A program made the position numbers and the translations under genes. From NCBI RefSeq assembly GCF_020283565.1, contig NC_060061.1, positions 3,480,010-3,544,009 of the forward strand: a stretch of DNA of 64,000 bases. The letters run 5' to 3'. The stretch is from Trifolium pratense. Lineage: Eukaryota > Streptophyta > Magnoliopsida > Fabales > Fabaceae. This document shows positions 33,484-47,830 of this stretch, piece after piece (position 1 is the stretch's first letter; every line of letters starts with the position of its first letter). The notes under the pieces were generated by a model. It saw nothing but the letters and a program-made list of their open reading frames with translations, made no database searches and was not told where the DNA came from.

Positions 33484-36037
33484 CCCTAACCTGTTCAGTT
33501 CATTCATATGTCCATACTGATGGGGAATCTGAATTTGAATATGCAGAGGGTTAATATTCAGAGTAAAATAGAGGAGGAAGAGAAGGAGAAGCTTCAGAAG
33601 CAACTACAAGAGGAGGAGGAGCTTCAACAACAGAAACGGAAGAAGAGGAAGATCAAGGGAAATTCTAGACTATCATTTTCCGAGGATATTATTGACAATG
33701 ACGCTCAGGAAGAGGAGGAGCCACACCAAAGTAATAATATAGAAACAAATGGAGGAGTACGGTGTGGTAAGCTTGGTAAAGACCCCACCGTTGAAACTAG
33801 CTTTCTACCTGACAGGTGCGCCGCCCTCTCTTCTATCTTCAATACATACACTCCCTTTTCCTTTATTTGTTGCTTTGTTTGTTTCCCTAACGTTCGGCAT
33901 AGGAGTGCTGAGGATTTTGTTCAGTGAGCGAGAGGCAGAGGAGCAAGCTGAACGTGAAAGGTTACGCAGACAGTGGCTCCGTGAGCAGGACCAAATTCGA
34001 AGTAAGTCTGTCTACTGTTGTTTTTATAATGGTAGTTCCTAATTTCTTTCAAAAATGATAAAAGGTTGAAAAGCATAGCTTGTGGATTATGCTTCCTTAG
34101 GAAGAAAATAAGTGTAATTGCCTGTTGTACATGCTTAATTGCCTCTTAACTCTTGTTTAATCATGAATATATTGCTCTTGGGTCCCCAGATGAGCCTCTT
34201 CAAATCACATACAGTTATTGGGATGGAACTGGCCATAGGCGTGTTGTCCAGGTAAGTGAAGGCCATGGGCTTCAACTTCAACTTACTTTTTAAGTCTTAA
34301 GTAAGTTTGCATTTGCTAATTTTCTATATAATGACTACATCTGTGTTTTTATCATTTTGTAATTCAGGTACGCAAGGGTGACACCATCGGAGAGTTCCTT
34401 CGAGCAATCCAACAGCAACTTGCTCCTGAATTCCGCGAGATTCGAACAACCTCAGTAGAAAATTTGCTTTATGTGAAAGAAGACCTTATCATTCCTCATG
34501 TATGAAGACCAAATTTGTTTATAGTTTGAGTAAATCTATGTACATCTTTGTTTGCGTACGGGCATGTGCCCAATTTTATTTATTTTTATTCAATCGTATA
34601 TGTTATTTACCTGTTTTCGTGCATATTACAGCAACACAGCTTCTATGAACTAATTGTGAACAAAGCAAGGGGAAAAAGTGGACCGGTATGTTTTTTTAGT
34701 TCTTTTTTCTTGAATTTGTTGTGTTTATTTTATGTCGGAAGTTGTGTATCCAAAATTTTCTGAAAAACAATACATTCACAAGTATAATATTCCTCTTGAG
34801 AACATATATAACTCCCTCACACCTTGTAAATGGTTCTTAAATTGAGAAAACAGAATAGTAGAAATATATATTTTATTTTCTGCTGTTGGGGTTAATTTTT
34901 TTGTGCATTACGCACAATCCAAAGCTGTAAACCCATGAAGAAGAGGTTATCAGCTACAGAAATTTGAACAAATACGCAATTGGTGACAAATCATATATAA
35001 TTTAGTGGAAAGTGCGATGCATAGCTGAGATTTGTAGTTTGTACTAGTGCCTATCTTAGCTAATAAACAAACTTATTCTTCTTCTAAGAATGTAGGGATT
35101 CTTGGTAGGTGGGTGGAATAGTTGAATGATAGTTCATTGCAGTAATGAATGAATTCTTCATGGTTTAAATGAGAAGTTCTGTTCTTTTGACCAGCTGGTA
35201 TTCTTCCACTCTCTGTAGAAGTGTCTTTAACACTGATATTTTTGGGTGATACTCATGGTTTTACTTTTGGTCTGTAATCTATATTGCTTTGATGTTACTG
35301 ACAGTATCTCTGACAAATATATGGCTAATGCTAAAACATTGCATTCCATCTCAACTGCAGTATCTCTGACAAAAATATTGCTACATGCCATCATAAACTT
35401 GGAAGTGTTTGCAGATTATCTATTAATTATTTACAGCGGATTAATGATACTTACTATTTTTCATATGTATTATACAGCTTTTTCATTTTGATGTGCATGA
35501 AGATGTACGAACAATTGCTGACGCCACTATAGAAAAGGATGAGGTACATTTTCTAGTTTCTACCCAGTCATTGTAGTTGCCTTTTTGAAATTCAAGTTGA
35601 CAATATACTGAAAACAGGACAAATGCATTTTTTTCTTTGCGTGTTCTAGTAATCTTGTTTTCGATCCTTTTGCTCTTAATTATCTTAATCAGTTATTCGT
35701 ATCTCAATTGACAGTCTCATGCTGGAAAAGTTGTAGAAAGGCACTGGTATGAGAAGAATAAGCATATATTTCCTGCTTCAAGATGGGAGGTACTTTGTTT
35801 CTCTCTTTCCCCTTTTCTGTGTGCATATAGTTTATATGCCGATCTTCATCTTCTTTGGCGTCGTAGCATATTGTATTTGTACATATTTATTATGACAATG
35901 ACAATATGCTCTTATTAGTGTGCCTGTAATGTGTTGCAGCAGCAAAATACACAGCTGATTATGATTGTTTTCATTGTCTATTGCAGATTTATGATCCAAC
36001 AAAGAAGTGGGAACGTTATACCATCCATGGGGATTAA
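33060..36037 (+). CDS. XCT: XAP5 domain protein, XAP5 CIRCADIAN TIMEKEEPER
   Basis: Ten coding exons: 33060-33230, 33336-33401, 33547-33815, 33925-34001, 34190-34251, 34368-34499, 34632-34685, 35478-35543, 35715-35789 and 35987-36037. They join in phase to 340 residues, close to Arabidopsis XCT. The start [20 protein letters not shown] is the family N-terminus. A coiled Glu/Lys region with a nuclear-localisation-like KRKKRK (about residues 109-114) follows. The conserved C-terminal XAP5 domain runs from [13 protein letters not shown] through [44 protein letters not shown] and [19 protein letters not shown] to the stop. The family is nuclear and in plants affects the circadian clock, light responses and splicing/small-RNA output. 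No damage seen. A decayed copy of its 3' half lies at 40830-46612. Confidence 0.97.
33441..33482. repeat. (ATT)n microsatellite in an XCT intron
   Basis: About 13 consecutive ATT units lie between exons 2 and 3, likely length-polymorphic. Confidence 0.9.
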
Positions 36038-36400
36038 ACTTTTGCTGCCAAATAATTTTACTTGGATTTGCTGCTGAGTTTTGATCTGATCTTCAGCTGA
36101 ACTGATTATGCCTCAATTTCCACCTTTGATAATGTTGGTTTAATATAATATAATTAGCAATTCCAGTGTTTGGAATGAGTGGTCTTAAATCTTCATCGTA
36201 GAAACTTAGACAATTAGTCAGATTTATTTTACATTACAGTGGAAATCTGACAGACTGGGCATCTAAAATATGCAGACTTTTTGATATACTGAAAGGTTTA
36301 AGGAGTGCCTGCTGGCAACCTTTTAAATCTTAATCTGTTTCTTTTTGGCACTATCTTGATCTGGTTAATATTTCATAATTAGTGCTTTTTTGTCATTTTC

Positions 36401-36442
36401 ATCTCTTGGTGTTGGTTGTTTAAAAAAAAATCTCTTGGTGTT
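36401..36442. repeat. Micro-insertion with 13-bp direct repeats
   Basis: ATCTCTTGGTGTT at 36401-36413 recurs at 36430-36442 around a 16-bp insert, GGTTGTTT plus eight A. It lies downstream of XCT. Confidence 0.8.
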
Positions 36443-36599
36443 AGCTTCCGACCGAGTATTTCAAGGATTATTAGTTTAAAAAGAGAGTGATGACAACACC
36501 TATTTATGCATGGGGATTATTTGTCAAATGAATGTTGTTTTTTTCTTGTCATCTAAAGAGATAACATTCCAACTAATTCAAGAAAAAAGAACTAAAAAA

Positions 36600-37290
36600 T
36601 AAAAAACTCTTTATTTCAGAATTTTAAGCTTAAAAAAATATTTAGAATATCTTTTGCAACCGTGTATATCTTTCCTCCTTATATTTAAGGTGACGGATAA
36701 GGTGGGCAAGTCCTCTAATTTTTTCATGATGGGAAATGCGCTTTTGACCATGTTTAAATCGGTTTTTACGAATTGGATTTTTTCCCCTAACAATTAAATA
36801 TCAAAGTATGTGGACTTCGTCATTATATCCATTAGTTCTTGAATCTTCACTAGCCCAAATGACGGCATGCCAAACCAAAAACATCCCTTTTAGAAAATGT
36901 TTCCTAAACAAGCTTACTGCAAGAAAGCTCTAAAAAATGGAAGACAAGGAATGAGATGATGTCAAGGCACCACTGAACCACCTAAAAACCTTTATCCCGA
37001 CCTCCCAAGCCAACGGGCAAGAAGCAAAGAGATGATTCTCCGATTTACCGGACAAGCCACAAATAACACAAGAAACACCCCCATCAAAAGTAACGTCACG
37101 ACGGGCAAGATTAACCCGCGTTGGGAGACGACCTAGGAAAGCTTGCCACGAGAAGACAATTACCTTTGACGTTTTGTCAATGATACGACTATAAATACTA
37201 GACTTGTTCAACCTCACGACTAACTTAGCAAGCTCTGAATGAATTCCGACAACACTCACAAACAAAAACTAACCCACGTAAAAACACAAG
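36600..37290 (-). pseudogene. LINE relic (zinc-binding RT domain)
   Basis: The minus-strand frame 37265-36930 has FSWQAFLGRLPTRVNLARRD, then CVICGLSGKSENHLFASC, the typical zf-RVT motif of plant LINE ORF2. Beyond it, with stops, the phrase VWHAVIWA is recognisable. It sits between XCT and RPS15 copy 1 and is not present at the matching place in the duplicated block. Confidence 0.85.
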
Positions 37291-37654
37291 ACAAACATCA
37301 AGAACTAATAAGTTAACACTGATGTTCCCAACAAACTCTCACAGAAGGGGGAAGCTGTAATTAAGATAATATGAAAGCAGCATGTTGATACTTGATACTA
37401 ACATCCAAACCAAACATTAAACAGGAGGATCACTCGACAAAAGAAAGTTACACCATTTGCAAAAGATAGGAAACATTCTCTTCCTCTAAGACTCTTTTCT
37501 GAAAAGTTTTTTGCCATGCATAAAAAGTTCCGAATTTTTTTTTTGTAAAAATATTATTTTGAATGGCAATTTTTTTTCCCCAAAAATCTGAATTTTTTTA
37601 GCAAGGGCAAAAAAATGGGAGTTATTTTTGCCATCTCCTGGTTAATCAAACTAA

Positions 37655-37726
37655 CCGCTACTTAAGTAGCGGATGACATTTTTTTTCAAAATTTCTGATT
37701 TTATAACATCCGCTACTTAGCGGATG
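37655..37726. repeat. Pair of hairpins sharing a CCGCTACTTA core
   Basis: CCGCTACTTAAGTAGCGG (37655-37672) is a perfect palindrome. 37707-37726 (CATCCGCTACTTAGCGGATG) is a 9-bp stem with a 2-base loop. They lie in AT-rich repeat-like DNA. Confidence 0.7.
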
Positions 37727-37951
37727 TGTAAAAATAGGGCGCACGAGTAACCAGTAGAATGACAAAAGTAGCTAAAAAAAAAAATCAGCGGGAGAGAATT
37801 TTCCATAAATAGCAACTAGTTTAAAGACTCGTACATTCCCACGAGTCCATTGACTTTAATTCGATATTTAAGTTTATCATTATTTTAATGTAAAAAATTT
37901 ACTTAGAATAAAATATTTAAATTTATTATAAAATATTATTAAATATAAATG

Positions 37952-37993
37952 AAACTATTGTGTTTTTTTTACCGTAAATAAAATTATTGTGTT
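37952..37993. repeat. Micro-insertion with 13-bp imperfect direct repeats
   Basis: AAACTATTGTGTT at 37952-37964 and AAATTATTGTGTT at 37981-37993 flank a 16-bp T-rich insert. One mismatch between the repeats. Confidence 0.6.
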
Positions 37994-38083
37994 ATTTTTT
38001 GTAAACTTAATTATCCAATTTTTTATGTTTCGGTGATAAATAATGGTACCGTCGTCGAAGGAACCCAAAGCCCAATGGATTAC

Positions 38084-38231
38084 GGAATTGGATTCCCTGC
38101 AGTCAAATTTTGACTGCAGGTTAATCACAATCATTCATTTTTAAACCTGGGCCACCAAAATTTGCATCCAAAGACTCACAATGCATGAATGCATGAATGC
38201 ATGGATAATTGAATGCATTGAATCCAGGTCC
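38084..38231. mobile_element. 148-bp MULE-type MITE in the RPS15 copy 1 promoter
   Basis: Inverted ends GGAATTGGATTC and, read inward from the right, GGACCTGGATTC are flanked by a perfect 9-bp direct repeat ATGGATTAC (38075-38083 and 38232-38240). Length and ends match the copy at 49989-50136. It ends only about 24 bp before the TATA box of RPS15 copy 1. Confidence 0.92.
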
Positions 38232-38254
38232 ATGGATTACACCTTCATCATTAA

Positions 38255-38261
38255 TATAAAA
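38255..38261 (+). promoter_or_regulatory. TATA box of RPS15 copy 1
   Basis: TATAAAA lies about 115 bp before the ATG. The upstream AGCCCA site-II-like motif (38068-38073) is now separated from it by the MITE. Confidence 0.55.
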
Positions 38262-38329
38262 CGAGACAAAACCCTCTTTACATACAAAAAAAGAAGGTAA
38301 CTTTGTGACGATTTTTGACTCTTGTCGTA

Positions 38330-38337
38330 AAACCCTA
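38330..38337 (+). promoter_or_regulatory. Telo-box of RPS15 copy 1
   Basis: AAACCCTA in the leader region is the telo-box typical of plant ribosomal protein genes. The copy 2 equivalent is at 48226-48233. Confidence 0.75.
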
Positions 38338-38373
38338 GTGATCATCAGCGTCAAAACCAGCAAAGCAACAACA

Positions 38374-40825
<2,452 letters not shown>

Positions 40826-40984
40826 AAGTTCTTCTGACTGACCAGCTAGTATTCCTCCAGTGTGTGTAGAAAGGTCTTTAAGACTAATATTTTTGGGTGA
40901 TAACTCAGGGTTTTACTTTTGGTCTGTGATTTATATTGCATTGATGTTGCTGACGGTGTTCATATAGCTAATGCTAAAACATTG

Positions 40985-43900
40985 TGATAGAAATTTAGCA
41001 AGTGTACTAAATAGTCGTCAAGTAATAAAATTTATAAAGTTCGTATCCGCAGGGATTGTTTCAATCTCGACAAAACAATTAAATTAATTTAGGATTAATA
41101 ATTAAAATGCAAGGAGGGAGTTTAACTTGGTTTGAATTTTTATCATAAACTTATAAATAACTTGGGATTCAAATTGAATGAAAGAAAAGCGATTGATCCT
41201 TTTGGTTCATCTAATTACTACTTCTCTTGGTAATTTCATGTATGATTACAAATTTACTCAATTTAGTTTCATGATTAGATTAAATCTCAAATGATTATGC
41301 CCAATGTCTTGGTAACACAATCCTCTCCCTTGATCATCGATTTCTAATGTCTTAGGTAATCTATGATCAATTGAGGTTTACAACCTTTAATCTTTTAATC
41401 TCAATTAACAATCCAAAATATCTTAAGTGAAAGTTAATTGATCAATCATTCCTAGATCGATCATTCATTCCTATCGTCATAGTAAAACAAATAATTGAAA
41501 TCATTACACAATTGATCAAGTCATGCAAAGCATTAAGCACAAGGAATAATTGAAGAAACTAACTTCGTAATTCATTGATCATATCATATGATAATCACAT
41601 TGTTCAAGAAAAATAACAATTAGAATCCCCTAAGGACCAATCATGGAAATTTAGCTGGACATAATTGTGACAATAAGCAACATAGAGAATAAAATAAAAC
41701 CAGATAACATATGATGCTCCTGCTTGTTGTGCTATTGCCGTTCTCCAATTCCGTTCTCCAGTGATGCGTGATGTTGCTCCAGGGTGTGCGTGATTCTTAA
41801 TCCCCTCTTCCTTCTTTGTTGCTGTGCGTGATACCCCTTTTTGTACGTGATGTGCTTCTTCTTCTTCTAGGATTGGGTCCATCATGGCATAAAGCCCACT
41901 TTGCTTTTTGATTTGGTCAAACTTGGTCAAAGTTTGATCTTCTTTTCTATTCACACCAGCCCATACACTAGAACACTTATAATAATAATTTTTGCACTCA
42001 AACATAAACATGTTAAGTCGAACCAAGAAAATAAAAGCTACGCAAAATATTATTTTTATAGAGAAAAACACTTAATTGACTCAATAAACCAAAAATTGCA
42101 ATTTATTTAAAATGACTCTAAATTAAATATTAAACTAATAAAATGATATTAAAAACTTAATTAAAAAGACTCTAAAAATAGCGACTGATGAAGACTCATC
42201 ACAACCCCAAACTTAATCTGTTGCTTGTCCTCAAGGAACAATGCTTTCAAAAGAGTGCAACTCAACCTCAAACACCCAACCAAACATTCATGTTAATCTA
42301 TCTCCGTAATCAATAAGAACAAAACATGTCATTTTACAAAAATTATCATGCTCAAGGTCACTTTCATCTACTAACAACCAATCGGAAATTCAAAACAATT
42401 CATCCAACATTCATCCATCAAGCTCAATTCTCTCTTCACACAATCTCACCAAAATTCTCTCAAGTGTTTAGGGACATACACTCAATCAACACAATCTACA
42501 CCTTTCTACCATAGGCTTGCAAGGATTCTAAAAATCGATCGACATACAATGAATATGCACCTTTCGAGGACTTTTCGGGTTATAGCGTGGCTTTGGTTTA
42601 TTGAAGGGTAGATATTTTTGGGAAACTAGGTAGAAAAACTTGAAGCTTTTAAGATCACCTATTTCAAACAAAAGTTGACAAAACAGTTTATTCCCCCAAA
42701 ATCATTACATTCATACTAGAGAACTTAATTTTCAATTTTTTTTTTCTTCTTTTCCTTATGCAAATGAATTCACAATGTGTGAACTCATTCCATGCTCACA
42801 TTTTTTTTTTCACAAAGAAGTCCCTCGACAAAAAAAAAATTTATTCATTTTTTTTTTCAAACATGGTGTTATGCATTTTGCATTCTCTTTATTTATTTTT
42901 CATTTCTTTCACCATTTCCTTTCTTTTCATGAGGGACATTCTCTTCCTATTTGTTTTTTCCTCAAACTTTTTCAAAATATTTTTCTTTTAGTGTTCTCTA
43001 GTACCCCACCCCAAACTTAATAGGTTGCAAATCCCAAGAGCAACCCCAAACTTAATGATGAGCATTGTGCTCAAATCACAAGTTAGGTGATCAACTTCAA
43101 GAAAATCATTTTTTTTCTTTGTTTTGTAAAAATTATGTGGTTTTCAAAAAGAAGTAAGATCAAAACATTTTTCTTTCAATAAGGCTCAAAGGGGCTAGCA
43201 AGGGATAATAATATACAAGGGTAGGCTACAAAGGCTCAAGCTCACAAAAACGTGCCTCGGTGCATTATTCATCGCAATCAATCAATCAAGAGAATTCAAG
43301 CAAGTTCTAGAGAATAGGAGAGACGTGGAACTCACATAGTCAAGAAAGAAATTTAAGTGTTTAGGCTCAAGACCTCACAGTTAGGATAACAGAGAAGAAT
43401 TAGAGCCATTAGGAATCATGCTAAACAAACAGAAATCATTTCCTCAAAAATCATCAGCAAACTAATATAACCAAAGAGCAATCAATAATGTAAGTTGACA
43501 GTTACTACTTAGATGGAGAACAAACTAACAATCACATTCTAGTTAAATGCTCAAAATCAAGTCACACATAAAATATTAACTCAAACAGATAAGGATAGAG
43601 TAGTGACAAATTCATTCAACAATGGTTTTTATTACTTAATAAAATGCAGAAATTAAAAGAAAATTAAAGACCGAGTTACCTATCATGGGTTGCCTCCCAA
43701 GAAGCGCTTCTTTAACGTCATTAGCTTGACACCTCAACCACTGTTAGGGTGGCCTGAATGATAGCAAGAACACATCATCCTTCTTTTTCCTCTTGTTTGT
43801 TAAGAATTCTATGAACTTAGCATAGAGAAGCAAATGTTTCCATCTTCCAACAACTAAGCTTTTGGAACAAGCACTCTTCCACCTTGGAGAAGAATGAGAT

Positions 43901-45774
43901 TTCTTTTGCAAGAGATTTTTCTCTTTAGACTCCATTGGTTGAGACTCAAACTTTACATAGAGATCAACATAATTTACTCTTCTCATGTCATTCTTCTTGT
44001 TTTTCAATTTTTCTCCTTCTCCAATAGCATGATGTTTCATCTCCATCGCAACCAACTTCTCACACTCATTTGCCTTTTCAACAAGATTACCACATTCAAC
44101 TTCAAATCCATCAAATGAACCTTGATTTGACCTCAAAAAATCATCCAAAATCTTTTTGAGTTGAAAGCTGTAATCAATGTTGATCAGTTCGCGCTCTTTT
44201 TCATTCAAACAATACTCCTCAAAATAGTCATTGTGATGATTCGATCCACAAAAATCACTTCTCGCCTTCAATCTCAAAATATGTGCATCCAATCTCTCTT
44301 GTGCATAAGATAGTAAACATAGTTGATAACAAATGATATTTATTTCTTTGGAATCAACCAATCTATTATCAATCCATTTCATCGCTACAAAACTTAGAGA
44401 AAATTTTCAGCTGCAAAGAAAACTAAAGTAGACATAAAGAGAAAACTTATATATACAAGAATAAAAAGAAAATAATATAAAGGAAAAAAAAATCCTAAGT
44501 AAAATAAATTGCCTTGTCAAAATTAATCAACAATCCCCAGCAACGGCGCCAAAAACTTGATAGAAATTTAGCAAGTGTACTAAATAGTCGTCAAGTAATA
44601 AAATTTATAAAGTTCGTATCCGCAGGGATTGTTTCAATCTCGACAAAACAATTAAATTAATTTAGGATTAATAATTAAAATGCAAGGAGGGAGTTTAACT
44701 TGGTTTGAATTTTTATCATAAACTTATAAATAACTTGGGATTCAAATTGAATGAAAGAAAAGCGATTGATCCTTTTGGTTCATCTAATTACTACTTCTCT
44801 TGGTAATTTCATGTATGATTACAAATTTACTCAATTTAGTTTCATGATTAGATTAAATCTCAAATGATTATGCCCAATGTCTTGGTAACACAATCCTCTC
44901 CCTTGATCATCGATTTCTAATGTCTTAGGTAATCTATGATCAATTGAGGTTTACAACCTTTAATCTTTTAATCTCAATTAACAATCCAAAATATCTTAAG
45001 TGAAAGTTAATTGATCAATCATTCCTAGATCGATCATTCATTCCTATCGTCATAGTAAAACAAATAATTGAAATCATTACACAATTGATCAAGTCATGCA
45101 AAGCATTAAGCACAAGGAATAATTGAAGAAACTAACTTCGTAATTCATTGATCATATCATATGATAATCACATTGTTCAAGAAAAATAACAATTAGAATC
45201 CCCTAAGGACCAATCATGGAAATTTAGCTGGACATAATTGTGACAATAAGCAACATAGAGAATAAAATAAAACCAGATAACATATGATGCTCCTGCTTGT
45301 TGTGCTATTGCCGTTCTCCAATTCCGTTCTCCAGTGATGCGTGATGTTGCTCCAGGGTGTGCGTGATTCTTAATCCCCTCTTCCTTCTTTGTTGCTGTGC
45401 GTGATACCCCTTTTTGTACGTGATGTGCTTCTTCTTCTTCTAGGATTGGGTCCATCATGGCATAAAGCCCACTTTGCTTTTTGATTTGGTCAAACTTGGT
45501 CAAAGTTTGATCTTCTTTTCTATTCACACCAGCCCATACACTAGAACACTTATAATAATAATTTTTGCACTCAAACATAAACATGTTAAGTCGAACCAAG
45601 AAAATAAAAGCTACGCAAAATATTATTTTTATAGAGAAAAACACTTAATTGACTCAATAAACCAAAAATTGCAATTTATTTAAAATGACTCTAAATTAAA
45701 TATTAAACTAATAAAATGATATTAAAAACTTAATTAAAAAGACTCTAAAAATAGCGACTGATGAAGACTCATCA
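40985..45774 (-). mobile_element. Non-autonomous LTR retrotransposon, 4,790 bp, with apparently identical LTRs
   Basis: LTRs at 40985-42201 and 44558-45774 are both 1,217 bp and agreed wherever I compared them, including two shared open frames. The target duplication is CATTG (40980-40984 and 45775-45779). The primer-binding site, complementary to the 3' end of plant tRNA-Asp apart from one base, is at 44534-44551 next to the right LTR, so the element runs on the minus strand. The polypurine tract GTTTGGGGTTG is at 42202-42212. LTRs start TGATGAGTCTTCATCA on that strand. The interior (2.36 kb) lacks gag, protease, RT and integrase. A GAAGCGCTTCTTGGGAGG motif near 43700 is reminiscent of Tat/Athila-type Ty3/gypsy elements. 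Confidence 0.95.
43744..44382 (-). CDS. Single ORF of the non-autonomous LTR element (212 aa, unknown)
   Basis: The minus-strand frame begins MKWIDNRLVDSKEINIICYQ, is rich in Lys/Glu (KLKNKKNDMRRVNYVDLYVK) and ends DDVFLLSFRPP. It lies between the primer-binding site and the middle of the element, where gag would sit, but no zinc knuckle or capsid motif was seen. It may encode a packaging-related or accessory protein, or be a remnant kept by chance. Not recognised. Confidence 0.45.
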   Translation of the reverse strand: MKWIDNRLVDSKEINIICYQLCLLSYAQERLDAHILRLKARSDFCGSNHHNDYFEEYCLNEKERELINIDYSFQLKKILDDFLRSNQGSFDGFEVECGNLVEKANECEKLVAMEMKHHAIGEGEKLKNKKNDMRRVNYVDLYVKFESQPMESKEKNLLQKKSHSSPRWKSACSKSLVVGRWKHLLLYAKFIEFLTNKRKKKDDVFLLSFRPP

Positions 45775-46612
45775 CATTGCATTCCATCTCAACTGCAGTA
45801 TCTCAGACATAAATATCATTCACATGCCATCATAAACTTGGAAGTGTTTGCAGATTACCCTTTAACTATTTGCAGTGAATTAACGTTACTATTTTTCATA
45901 TGTATATACAGCTTTTTCATTTTGAATTAACGAACAATTGCTGATGCCACTATAGAGAAGGATTGGGTGCATTTTCTACCTAGGCATTATGGTTACCCTT
46001 TGAAATTCAAGTTTACAAGATACTGAAAACAAGACAAAATGCATGTTTGTCTCTGCGTGTTTTAGTAAACTTGTTTTCTATCATTTTACTCCTAATTATC
46101 TTAATCAGTTATTCTAATCTCAATCAACAATCGCTTGCTGGTAAAGTTGTAGAAAGGCATTGGTATTTCTCTCCCCCTCTTTTGTGTGCATAGTTCATAT
46201 GCTGGTCTTCATCTTGCTTTGCACCATGGCGGAGTGTATTAATTAGTGTGCTTGTGATGTATTGCAGCAGCTAAATACGGCCACTTCTTATTCTGATTAC
46301 AACTGTTTTCATTGTATATCGCAGATTTATCATTTATGATCCAACAAAGAAGTGAGAATGTTATACCATCCATGTGGATTAAACTTTTGCTGCCAAATAA
46401 TTTTACTTGGATTCGCTGCATCTGAGTTTTGATCTGATCATCAGCTGAACTGATTGTGCCTGAATTTCCACCTTGATAGTGTTGGTTTAATATAATTAGC
46501 AATTCCAGTGTTAGCTTCCAACCGAGTATTTCAAGGACTAGTTTAACAAGAGATTGATGACAACACCTATTTATGCATGAGATCAAATGAAAATTTGATT
46601 AAGTTTTGTCAA

Positions 46613-47183
46613 ATGGATGAATTAATATTTTTGTGTGTGCTGTTATCCATCAGCCCTATGCACATTGCACGGTCTCATTTGCTTCCTTTCCTCATGTTAC
46701 TTTCTCTTCAAACATCGTCCACATTAAATTGCACTCAAAATATATTAATAATATTAACAAATAATTTATGATTTGTCAAGCAAAGATATAATTATCTTGT
46801 AGTATAATGGAATTTTTTTAGAAGAATAATTATGTTAATTTGAATTGGATATCAGTTTTTTTTTTAATAATAGATGTCAGAGTTATGAAAAGTATTATAA
46901 TTAAAATGGCCTTCAGATTTGAATGAAAATCTTACAAAGGGCAAACATTAATACATTATGTTAATTTGAGAGATATCTCACATAAACTAGAAAAAATTTA
47001 AAAAATACGTTTCAAACTTTATTCATAAGGAAAAAAATACAAATTCAGAAGAATGAGTGTTGGAGGAAAGATAATTTTTCTTCATAAAAATATCCTGTCT
47101 CGTTGATAGATATATTATTGTTTCCAACAAATAATAATTGTCCTTTTTTTTACTAAATAATACTCCATTGTCTTCTTGACTAA
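46613..47183. other. Spacer between the XCT pseudogene and the TRIM; no gene seen
   Basis: AT-rich, with an A/T homopolymer near 46857 that has short imperfect flanking repeats. No coding signal. Confidence 0.4.
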
Positions 47184-47188
47184 AACCA

Positions 47189-47556
47189 TCTTAGAATTGA
47201 GTATTGGGCCTAACTCATCCTTACAAAACCGGCTTATAAGGTGAGGATTGCCTCTAGTATATAAACACTTAGTCAGGCCATATCGCAACCGATGTGAGAC
47301 TTCTTAACACCCCGGCTCGCGCCAAGCGCTATGGGCTTGAGGCGCGGATATGAATGGTGGAGGGCCCGATCAGAAACCTGATTGCAGGCGGCCCGATGAA
47401 GTGGCCCAGCGAATCGTGGCTAGGCTCTGATACCATCTTAGAATTGAGTATTGGGCCTAACTCATCCTTACAAAACCGGCTTATAAGGTGAGGATTGCCT
47501 CTAGTATATAAACACTTAGTCAGGCCATATCGCAACCGATGTGAGACTTCTTAACA
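47189..47556 (-). mobile_element. TRIM (terminal-repeat retrotransposon in miniature), 368 bp
   Basis: Two 121-bp LTRs (47189-47309 and 47436-47556) flank a 126-bp interior. AACCA is duplicated outside (47184-47188 and 47557-47561). The interior touches the right LTR with GGCTCTGATACCA (47423-47435), the complement of the initiator-Met tRNA primer-binding site, so the element is on the minus strand. A purine-rich GAGCCGGGG abuts the left LTR. No coding capacity. Confidence 0.93.
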
Positions 47557-47790
47557 AACCATACGTACCAATGTACCAAAAAATAAAAACCATACATACC
47601 AATTATTATCTCATGTGTCAAATTATTTTTTGCACACAAATCAATTTTTCTTTTTCACCACCAATTTAATTTGGTTCGAGTATCAGTTCAGGCATCCAAC
47701 TCTCTCCAGATTTTCCTAGGTTCCAAGCGAATTTAATGGAAAAAAAGTTCAGAAAATACATCCTAAACTATATTTTCAAGAGAAGTTTTC

Positions 47791-47830
47791 TTTTATGAAA
47801 CAGAAATTTTTTTTGACGAATTTTATGAAA
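47791..47830. repeat. Micro-insertion with 10-bp direct repeats
   Basis: TTTTATGAAA at 47791-47800 recurs at 47821-47830 around a 20-bp insert, CAGAAA plus a T run plus GACGAA. Confidence 0.7.

Larger units (their letters stand above)
40830..46612 (+). pseudogene. XCT: Decayed second copy of the XCT 3' half, split by an LTR element
   Basis: 40830-40984 and 45775-46612 match 35165-36530 of the XCT locus, from intron 8 (last exon before the copy starts is absent) to the 3' flank. The left piece ends GCTAATGCTAAAACATTG and the right piece resumes CATTCCATCTCAACTGCAG, as in the parent. Damage: the HFDVHEDV exon has lost 14-15 bp, the following exon is cut after HW(Y), and a TGG codon in the last exon is TGA. 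The 5' half never existed here. Confidence 0.93.

Noticed and set aside
41604..42071. 155-codon frame in the left LTR, repeated at 45177-45644
   Set aside because: It lies wholly inside the LTR, runs through U3/R-type sequence, shows no protein motif, and its repetition only reflects LTR identity.
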